NCBI RefSeq assembly: GCF_036588685.1
Contig: NC_086378.1
Span: 79,873,127-79,937,126 of the forward strand
Length of the DNA: 64,000 nt
Source: Mytilus trossulus
Taxonomy: Eukaryota; Mollusca; Bivalvia; Mytilida; Mytilidae
Direction of reading: 5' to 3'
Under the pieces are notes generated by a model. It did no database searches. It was not told where the DNA came from and was given only the letters and a program-made list of their open reading frames with translations. The position numbers and the translations under genes are program-made. Below, in pieces: positions 55,410 through 64,000 of this stretch. The stretch's first letter is position 1, and each line of letters starts with the position of its first letter.

Positions 55410-57905
55410 CTAGATGTCTTTCAATTACATTCAGTTAAGTGTGGGTTGATCTTTGATTGTTGTACATGTTACAACCAGATTCCCAGCAGGGAGCAACTTT
55501 CAAGCTTCGATTTTGAAATAAGGAGGAAAATGTAACCTTTTCAATTTATAAAACAGGCTCAACAACATTTCTATACATACATGTATATAAACATATTCTA
55601 AGTTGTGGACACACCTTCATTAAATATTCTACTTCAATTAGAAGAGGAGATCAAATTTTTTGGGTCTATAAATTGTCCTTGATATTGAGGTTATTTTGAC
55701 ACAGCAAAATATAAAGAAAATGTAAACTATGATCTGGAAATTGACTTCGTTTTAACAAAATAAGCCCACTTAAACTGAACTTTAAATGCAAAAGACCTCT
55801 AAATGGCTAACAGATATTGCTATATAAAAGAATAGTCCATGATTATACATGTACATGACATTAAAGAATTCATGAAATTTACACTGATTCTGTCAGTTGA
55901 ATGGACTAGAATGAGACATAAAGGTTTTTTTCAAACAGTTGTGTTGTAAATTAAATTAGTTGTATTTTATGGTTGATATATTTATGTATATACATGTATG
56001 TAAATCATTGGCTCTTCAACCAATGATATTTTACAATATCGATTATTTGTTTATTTTTCTATTGTTGATATTTTTCAGCATACTAAAAATGTTTTAACAC
56101 AACACGAGCGCAAGCTTAATAGGGTGTCCTCACACAAGGTATTCGCTGGCGGTCGCCATTTTCCCAATTAGCGAAAAAATAATACTTGTGGCGATAAAAA
56201 TTCGTCATTTGCTTAAGAATTTGGCGAAAGAAATACATGCATATAGAAAGATTTATTTTCCTCCTTCTTGTTTATTTACTTTTTTTTCGAGTTTCTCGGA
56301 CTTTAACTTATCACACAATACTCGGAATTCACCTTGAATGACCTCATTAAGATTTTGACAGAAAATCAATTATCAGCATCTAATCGTCGGACCCGTCGGA
56401 CCTAAGGGGCAGAATTTATGCAGGTCCAGCAAAACTCGTAGCTGTGCAGGACCTGATGGCCGGCAATATTTAAGTCCGCTTGGGTCCCCCAAAACTGAAA
56501 TCCCCGTCGGCCCCGGCAGAGTATTTTGTTTATAAAATTGCGATCATCTTTAATAAAAGTAAATGTCCTGTTCCCCCGCATTTTCTAACTCCGGGAACCA
56601 GTATTTCCGCTCAGTAATAGTCTTTTGTACCTTTTCCATCTCGCCCCAAACAATTCTCCGTATTTCCGTCATGTTTTTTGTTTTAGAAATTCGCTCTCTA
56701 GGAAGGAGGTCTATTAAGCATTAAGTTGATAAGTTCAGGAAATATGTCATGGCTGATAAAACTACAATTGTTATGAATCACAGGTTATTTTAAAATAAAA
56801 ATAATATCAACAAAATCAAAATTAACGTTTGTTCAATAGCATAATTTCATTTGATTTTCGAGTGAAAATATGGGTCTGGCAGAAATTTGATGGGTCTGGC
56901 AAAACTTGGTACCCTGTAGGCCCCATTGTCTGACAGGAAAAAAAAACTGTTTGCATCTCTGAAGGGCAAGAAAAATCTCCGATTTAAAACTTGAATTATC
57001 CTTTGACTTTGGTGTAAGTAATTGATCAGGGAGACTACTAAAGTCGTTTGAGTGACATGCGTGTTTCAAGCATAGTTTTACATCTCAACTTTTTCATTTA
57101 AGATGGTCAAGATGGTTGTTATGAAGAAGGGGGGGGGGGGGGGGGGGGTAGAATGCATTTTGGCGTCACAATTTCAAATGACATAGGATAACATATGATC
57201 GGTCCATATACATGTATGACGGTAGAAATGGGGGTATCTTATTGAAGTATTCTTGCCAAATGAAGATTAAACAGTAATTCTTAGACATGACCATAAAAGA
57301 GGGGGGATAGGACCTTTATCGGGACTCCAGGATCGGGTGTTTTTAAGCTCGGGATTATCCCCCCTCATAAAATGTACACTTTTTTCCAGAAGATTAAAAA
57401 ATCAGCTGAATTTGACAAATCACACTATTTGTTTTCCAAAAATAACGGTAATTGGATGGGGGTTGTGTGTATTCACATTATTTGAACAATTCTCCTTGGG
57501 CCGAGAAAAAAAAGATCAGTGTTTCAGGTAACCCGACCGACCCTGGTTTTTAGCCCAGACCTTAACTTTTATATTGGATCTTTCAAAAAAAAAAAAAAAA
57601 AATTATCAACCGACCCTGTTTTTGACACAGGCTTCTGATAAATGACATCAAATTTTTTCTCTCTTGCTTCCTCTTGCATAGAAAGCCAGTAAAACATTTT
57701 ATTAATGTCAAAAGGTATTCCAAACAGGTTAAAATCCAAGAAATTTGCACAGCAGGTGCTTCAAAAACATTGCAAATGGCCCAAGACCACAATTAATGAC
57801 CCCACTGTTCGTTGTTCATGAATGTAGTTCCTTTTAATTAGTCATTAGAGTGTATTTTTCCTGAATTTTTTTCTTTCCCTTCCCCACTCATTTCTTAGAT
57901 TTTAT

Positions 57906-58386
57906 CAGAGTTCGCGAAAACCGTCGGTCCTGTCGGTCCTGACCGCCAAAATGAGGCTCGGACCAGTATGTTGTCCACTTGTGACGGTCCCAATGACCGA
58001 TGCAAAAACGGCCGTTGCAGTGCCTATGTCGGCACGTTTTTTACATCGGTTATCAGATGGACCGTTTTTTCATTGGTCATTAGATGTACAAGCCGGTAAT
58101 TTCCGGTACTGGTTTCCGATTTTTATTATAAACAAACCAACTGACCAAGGCGGCGAGCCACATGTGGCCTATCAAATTTGTTCAAGGAGCTGTTCCTGGC
58201 AAACGATCGGCGGAGGAACCTTATATAATAAATAAAGTTAATTTCCGTTGAAATAAGTTATTGATTTTATTTCAGGATAAAATTGACAGATTTTGTAGGA
58301 CCAGCAAAAAATTTGTAGGACCGGCATATAATCTTGCTTTGTCAGTCCTATGACTGACGGATCAAAAAAAGTTTTCGCGAACTCTG
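57906..58386. mobile_element. 481-bp TIR element, unit 2
   Basis: Counterpart (+20083) of 37823-38303, with two adjacent base changes (GTACAAGCCGG for GTACCTGCCGG). Confidence 0.8.
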
Positions 58387-60295
58387 TTTTATTGGGTGGA
58401 AATGAAAGATCAGAGGTGAAATAATTTTTTGGATGTTGTATTTAAACTGATTTTGATATGGAATGAGTGATTAGGCCAAGTGCAAAAAGGTCATATTTAC
58501 AGTTTTCGGAACATCTCTTGACTTGTCCATAGGGGTATGGATGTATATTGGCTTTATTTGTAAAAGTGATTGCTTCAATCTTTCTGAATTTTGGATATAT
58601 TTTTGGACTAGTGCTATACATAAGACACACAAAAAATTTGACAAAAGTGCATGGTGCAATTTTTTTAATGATACAAAATGTTCAAAAGAAATGATAGAGA
58701 AATTAATTGTGGTCTGTGGCCAAATGGCACACTTCCGGTTTTTGAAACTAATTAAGGATCCGGACTTGGAAAAAACATGATAAATACTCAATAACTCAAA
58801 TATGAAATTTTGAATCATCACCAAAAAGTACAGATCATGTGACCATCATAAGAAACAACTATATTAAGTTTCATGAAATTTGGATAAGTCGTTCTCAAGT
58901 TACGGTGCCACATGTTTACGCTGGACAGACAGACGGACACCTGACATTTGTATACCTTTATACGTCCCGTCTTTGACGGACGTATAAAAAGCAGTACTAA
59001 GCGTGCATGTTACGCTAGTTACATATTCAAAGAATAAAGTTTTATAACTTCTTAATGTCATATCCAATATTTATCAAAACCTAAAGGGGAGTTACATGTA
59101 TCTTACTTCCTATATTTTTTCATGGATGTCAATACACCTAATTGCTATTTATTCCATACCGGATAAGTTCTAACATTACACAACTTTTTCATCCAGTTGA
59201 AGCTATCTGGGGGCCGTTGAAACAATTCACCATGCACAAAACTTTTTAATGAAAACCCTTTTAATTTACCGTAAATACTTAAAACAAAATAATTTTTACT
59301 TCAATTTAATTTCGAAAAAAGTGGATCATACTATATTAAAGTTTCTTGATAATCGCTTTCTTAAGTTTTTCCTCCCTCAGCTCTCTACTGAAAAACGCTC
59401 TATTTTCAGCCGCATGACCCAAACAGGAAGTTTTACATGAGACTGGTTTTGCAAGATTGGACTAAATAGCAATAAGGTGTATTTTCTGGGATTGTTGAAA
59501 ACTTGCATATTCATCACTATCTGATTTTATGGGTATAACAATCCAGACAGACAAATAGCAATAAGGTGTTTAGGAAAACATGACCTAAAGCCTCCTTCAT
59601 ATAAGTCAAAAACTTGGGAACTCATACTGAATGGTCAAATGTGTTCAATATGAAAATTGCAGTTAAGATGGTAAAATCACAAATCAGCCGTTAACGAAAT
59701 GGACTGAAAGTATGACTTTTGCGCAAATTTAAAAGGGAAACAGAGGCGGATTTAGAGGGGGGCCCGGCCCCCCCCTTTTTGGGAAAAAATTTGGTTGCTT
59801 ATATAAGGAATCACTGAAGCGTGACTGGAGCGGGCCCCCTCTTAGGTCAGTCAGTGGGCCCCCACATATGAAAATTCCTGGATCCGTCACTGGGAAATGA
59901 CGGGGAAGGGGCAAATTAACATTCAAGCAGAGCAAATGCTGTTTAAATTAGTATGCGGGTTTTAAATATAGAGTGAAAGTGGAGTCATCTTTATAAACTT
60001 AAGTTAAATATAACTTATGTAGACTTACCTTCTAATTCAATAAAAAAAAAAACCACACACGACTCAGAACTATGTCTAATTCACTTGGACTACTAATATG
60101 CAAACCTAAAAACAAAAAGAAATATATCATAAAATAGTGATTGAAAAATTCATAACACTTTGAAATGATAATCCAGACACGTGTTACACGGGGAGCATGT
60201 TTGTTTACAAATAATAATGTCACGTGATCGCGCACTGACCTCGCATGTTGCATCGCCCTTACAATTCACCAATACATAACCATTTTCATGCAAAC

Positions 60296-60478
60296 ATGCA
60301 ACGTGAATGTGATTGGTTATCAAATAATACAAAAATAATGCATGAACCGTTGAAGAAAAAATTATTTCATCAAATAGATGGATTTTCACTTTCGACACGA
60401 ATAGGTCGAGTTGACGTTTCTGTCATCGGAGATAGTATTGAGATAAATGGGATAAAACGGACCGTCAAAAAGGTCTAG
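60296..60478 (+). CDS. Candidate small protein (60 aa), unit 2
   Basis: Counterpart (+20084) of 40212-40394 with no change noticed. Confidence 0.3.
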   Translation: MQRECDWLSNNTKIMHEPLKKKLFHQIDGFSLSTRIGRVDVSVIGDSIEINGIKRTVKKV

Positions 60479-60841
60479 AGAAGCACATCAGTAGAACCTT
60501 AACATGAATAAGTAATACTTACAAAAAATTCTCTAATTGATAAACTATATGACTAAAATTTCACGAAAATAACAATAAATAATTTTGTTCTTCGTGATGA
60601 AACTGCTTAAATTGGCGCGAAAAAATATTCTTACTCCTACTGCTTCACGTAAAAAAAAATGTATAGAACTGAATTCGACTACAGTTCAGCATAAAAAAAA
60701 ACGTGAATATGCAAAAGTCTGATAACATGTTTATGAAAAAGTGTGTATAAATTTTCGTAAACGAAGTTACCTGTATACTTCACCAAGAACTACATTTGAG
60801 CGCAAAGATCGTATGTGTGATTTGGCTTATGTAACAATCGT

Positions 60842-60901
60842 CAATCGGAACTACTCGGCTATTCACTTCGTGCAACCAGAAAGGCCGAGTAGTTCCGATT
60901 G
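60842..60901. repeat. Perfect 18-bp hairpin, unit 2
   Basis: Counterpart (+20084) of 40758-40817, unchanged. Confidence 0.9.
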
Positions 60902-61417
60902 GTAACAAAATGGAATTTTTTGCGTTGCTATTAAATCATTGAAACCACGTGATTGAGGCCATCTATTTTTATTGCGGGTTCCACATATCTAAATCGGAAT
61001 TATAGAAAAAATGGAATTTTGTGAGCAGAATCAAAACAGAAATGATGAACACTGCAACATATCCATCAAAATAAAAATAGGATGGAGGATCTGTGTATTC
61101 ACATTATTTGTAAAACTCTCCTTCTTCCTGTGAAGCGTGTGCTTTACATCGAGGCTTATTATGCTAAGCATCGACGCCGTAGTACTTCAACCAATCAGAC
61201 AATGTTTATTTGGGGAATTCTATCTAATTTTACTCAGATTTTGGAATATTTTAATCGAAATTATAGAAAAATGGAACATTGTTAGTACATATAAAATAGA
61301 AAAAGATGAATACTTTTAGCTGGAGAAAATTTGGATGGGGGTTCTGTGTATTCACATTATTTGCACAACTCTCCTTACTGATGCCATATTTTGGAATTTC
61401 CGTGACCTAAATGGTTC

Positions 61418-61496
61418 GCGAAAATTAATATTTTTATATATAGTATAGTAATAATACCAATTATAGTATAACTATATAGTTTTAGAAAATTTTCGC
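61418..61496. repeat. AT-rich imperfect hairpin at the end of unit 2
   Basis: GCGAAAATT (61418-61426) pairs with AATTTTCGC (61488-61496), and inner TATATAGTATAG-type sequence pairs with ACTATATAGTT. The duplication boundary (61419/61420) falls within the first bases of the left arm. Confidence 0.65.
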
Positions 61497-61599
61497 CAGG
61501 TCATATATAGCTTCGAAGGCATGCATTTTCTTTCTTTATTTCCTTCCAACTTTGTCTCAATTTCAAAAGTTTCAACTCATTTTGTATTCTCTGTATAGT

Positions 61600-61700
61600 A
61601 GTTTGTGATTGATTGATTGTTAGTTGCTTAACGTTCAGTGGCAAACATTTCATGTATGTTCAGAACGAGAAGAGGTTTGTGTAAAATATGACTCGCTACT
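61600..61700 (+). repeat. GATTGATTGATTG repeat fragment
   Basis: TGATTGATTGATTGTTAGTT, GCTTAACGTTCAGTGGCAAA and CATTTCATGTATGTTCAG. I recall this motif combination as a widespread molluscan dispersed repeat; not searched here. Confidence 0.5.
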
Positions 61701-62279
61701 CATCGGTTGAACAACCCTGCAGAGTTTCAAAAGCATTGCATAATAACTTAAGTTTGCATTTACATCTTCAAACAACCTTATTCGGATATTTTGTATTTCA
61801 TAAATTTCTGATACATTTGTGGAAATTCGCCTACCGCTTCCGAATATGAAAAAAGTGACACCTATGACCGATGGGTCTTTCCTGTTGGGAGTTTCTCTAA
61901 AACAAATATGTTTTTTTTTTTAATTAAATCTGTTGGATGGGTATCTCTTACTACCCTACGGATGTACCATTTGGGGTTTTTTTTCAGGGAGAGGGGGGAC
62001 TGGAGCTTTTGAGTAAAGAAAAGGCAGAATGAGTAACTTGTCCAAAAAAAACCCTTAAATTTAACTTGCTTAATATGTATAATATATGATAATCAATCTA
62101 GAATTGAATGAACTTGTATAACCCTCGGCCTCTTTTTTCTAGACCACCCACTCCTACGCGCTTACACCTTTTATGTAATTTTGACAGGTTTTAGCCAGCA
62201 ATGATGTTACATACACAATGATGTTCTAGATAAATGTGATTTGAATTAACCAAGACGCACAGGATTTAGATTTTACCTT
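61700..62279. other. Unassigned sequence before the LINE relic
   Basis: No open frame or element ends supported. It may contain the decayed 5' part of the LINE relic. Confidence 0.35.
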
Positions 62280-64000
62280 TTTAAATCTATAATCAATGTT
62301 TTGACACCGTCCCCAAATTTAAAGTCTAATTTGTCAACCTCAGCGTCGAGAATATACCTTTTCGTAACATGTCTACTTCATCAATACCAAGCTGTTTTTA
62401 GAAGTGGGTTTTCTACAAATGACCACATTTTTTCTTTATATGCTTTAATTGAGCTATTGCGTTTCAAAAAGAAAAAACTCCATTGTGCATTTGTGAAATT
62501 TGAAAAGGCGTTCGACTTTGTTCATAGAAATTCGTTATTTTTTTAAACTTTGGCAAAATAATGTAAATGGTAGTTTTTTACGTATTATTCAAGATATGTA
62601 TGAAGGTATTAAATCATATAAATGATGAATGTTCAGGGTTTTTTACGTCTAAACTATGAGTTAGACAAGGTGAAAATATATCTCCTGTACTTTTATCATT
62701 GTATCTTAATGATCTTTAATCATATTTAGAAGAACATAATATAAAAGGGTTAGAATCTATCAGTTGCGATAATGAAAATGAGTTAACGATCTATCTTAAA
62801 ATTCTATTGTTTTTATATGCAGACGATACAATTTTGTTATCAGAATCAAACAAGGATTTACAGTTTATGTTGGATACGTTTTCAAATTATTGTGAAAATT
62901 GGAAACTGAAAGTTAATATTTAAAAAAAAAAAAAAATCTTATATTTTCTAGAGGAAGAATTTCAGAAAAAGAAAAAAAATATTTTTGTAATAAAGAAATA
63001 AAAATTGTCAAAGACTACAAGTATCTTGGTGTATTTTTTGTCAGAATTGGATCTTTTTTTTAACCACAAGAAAATATTTAAGAGATCAGGAAACAAAAGC
63101 AATGTATAGTTTATTAAAAAAAAATGTCGAAGACATAATTTATCAATAGAATGTCAATAAGATATGTTCGATAAAGTCATTTTACCAGTATTACTTTACA
63201 GTTCAAAGATCTGGGGTTTTGAAAATTTAGATGTTTTAGAAAAAGTACACTTGCGTTTCTGCAAGATCATATTAAACCTAAAGCAGACAACCCCAAATAG
63301 CATTATTTATGGAGAACTCGGCCGATTTCCGGTCTCGCTTACAGTTAAAATGCGAATGATAAAATTTTGGTGTAGATTAGTATGTGGTGAAGAGGAAAAA
63401 ATCTCCTCAATTCTCAGTCACAAATTGCTGTTTGTACATTTTAAGAATTATGGCTTTGAAAGCAAATGGTTGAAACTTGTAAAAAGTATTTTTGATAATT
63501 GTGGTCTATCATATGTATGGATATCCCAGTCTCATTTTTCTACAGATTGGATAGAAAACTGTATAGAACTTAGACTAAAAGATCAATTTAAGCAAGAATG
63601 GTCTTCTGACATTTTTAATTCAAGTAAAACAATTTGTTATAGAATATTTCAGAATGAATTCTGTTTTGAATTTAATTTGTCGTTATTACCCTCATATCTT
63701 ATGTATTATTTATGTAAATTCAGATGTGGCTGTCATCGTTTGCCCATTGAATCGGGCAGATTGCATAAAATTCAAAGAGACGAAAGAACGTGCATTGTAT
63801 GTAACTCAAATGAAATAGGTGACGAGTACCGTTATATTTTAGTTTGTAACTGTTTTAGTTTAGAAAGGAAAACATTGTTACCGAAATATTGTAAAAAAAA
63901 TGCAAATACTGCAAAATTTAATCAGTTATTCTCATCAACTGATTTTATTGTATTAGAAAACCTAGCAAGATTCATTAAACATGTAATTATCAATTGTCGT
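62280..64000 (+). pseudogene. Non-LTR retrotransposon reverse transcriptase relic (runs off window)
   Basis: Relic of a LINE ORF2 protein, which would copy its RNA into DNA at the target site. In order: AVFRSGFSTNDHIFSLYALI, FVKFEKAFDFVHR (RT block with the first catalytic Asp position), GENISPVLLSLYLNDL, and LLFLYADDTILLSES with the YADD active site (codons from 62816). After it come a thumb-like region (KIILNLKQTTPNSIIYGELG) and, near 63790, CIVCNSNEIGDEYRYILVC, a C-terminal Cys cluster in which the expected His position reads Arg. At least three frameshifts (near 62545, 62630, 62920) and stops within the GENISP block (near 62659 and 62717) make it non-functional. The frame from about 63160 to the window end is open and probably continues. 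The clade is not determined. Confidence 0.85.

Larger units (their letters stand above)
41336..61419 (+). repeat. Segmental duplication unit 2 (20,084 bp)
   Basis: Head-to-tail copy of unit 1, offset 21,464 bp up to position 43883, 22,957 bp after the 1,493-bp insertion where it matches copy A, and 20,084 bp relative to the rest of unit 1 (20,083 between the G run and the A run near 60050). It ends at GGTTCGC, after which the sequence (GAAAATTAATATT) is unique and forms the left arm of an AT-rich hairpin. Confidence 0.95.

Noticed and set aside
19872..61419. Interpretation of the two units as ordinary alleles
   Set aside because: They are on one contiguous sequence and differ less than I would expect for mussel alleles. 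An assembly artefact is not excluded and is kept as the main alternative in the findings.
1..64000. tRNA, rRNA, operons or other prokaryotic features
   Set aside because: None was seen. Spliced exons, AATAAA signals and repeat families indicate an animal nuclear genome.

Overview
The window is AT-rich animal nuclear DNA. Long introns, GT/AG splice sites, AATAAA signals and dense interspersed repeats rule out a prokaryote. Many repeats look like families I associate with mytilid bivalves (mussels): elements ending GGCTCTTTAGAGCC, CAGTGGCGGATCC MITEs, and the ACAAGAATGTGTCCC and GTCCCAAGTCAGGAGCC families. Mytilus or a close relative is my inference; no species marker was checked.

Left third (1-19.9 kb). 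The one clearly recognisable host gene is the 5' part of checkpoint kinase 1 (CHEK1) on the minus strand. Five coding exons between 15224 and 7640 encode residues 1-143, from the start codon through the glycine loop, catalytic lysine, alpha-C glutamate and HRDLKPEN loop. The DFG-containing exon and everything after it is not seen down to position 1. The introns are full of mobile DNA: a 3.3-kb TTAA-flanked inverted-repeat element 25 bp from the exon 3 splice donor, a partial Helitron-like element, and a 5'-truncated Tc1-type transposase on the plus strand. Two foldback-like elements (17.7-18.5 and 18.9-19.9 kb) close this part.

Middle and right (19.9-61.4 kb). Two nearly identical segments lie head to tail: unit 1 (19872-41335) and unit 2 (41336-61419). 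The ancestral unit was about 18.6 kb. Unit 1 is longer by an internal 2,873-bp tandem duplication; unit 2 is longer by a 1,493-bp insertion. Together these account exactly for the 21,464 versus 20,084 bp lengths. The net result is three copies of one unfamiliar gene encoding a 334-residue Lys/His/Glu-rich protein with seven 19-residue repeats. Copies A and B are in unit 1 and copy C is in unit 2. The rest of each unit is mostly repeats: a Helitron-like element with a 502-bp tandem array, a decayed LINE fragment, a 35-bp minisatellite, several MITEs, and two weak candidates for small genes.

Right edge (61.4-64 kb). After an AT-rich hairpin exactly at the duplication end comes a bivalve-type repeat and a decayed non-LTR retrotransposon reverse transcriptase that runs off the window.

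The most interesting story is structural. A very recent tandem duplication, with one boundary at a foldback-like element and the other at a hairpin, together with a smaller nested duplication, has amplified the His/Lys-rich gene. An assembly artefact (two haplotypes or an unmerged overlap placed in tandem) is the main alternative.
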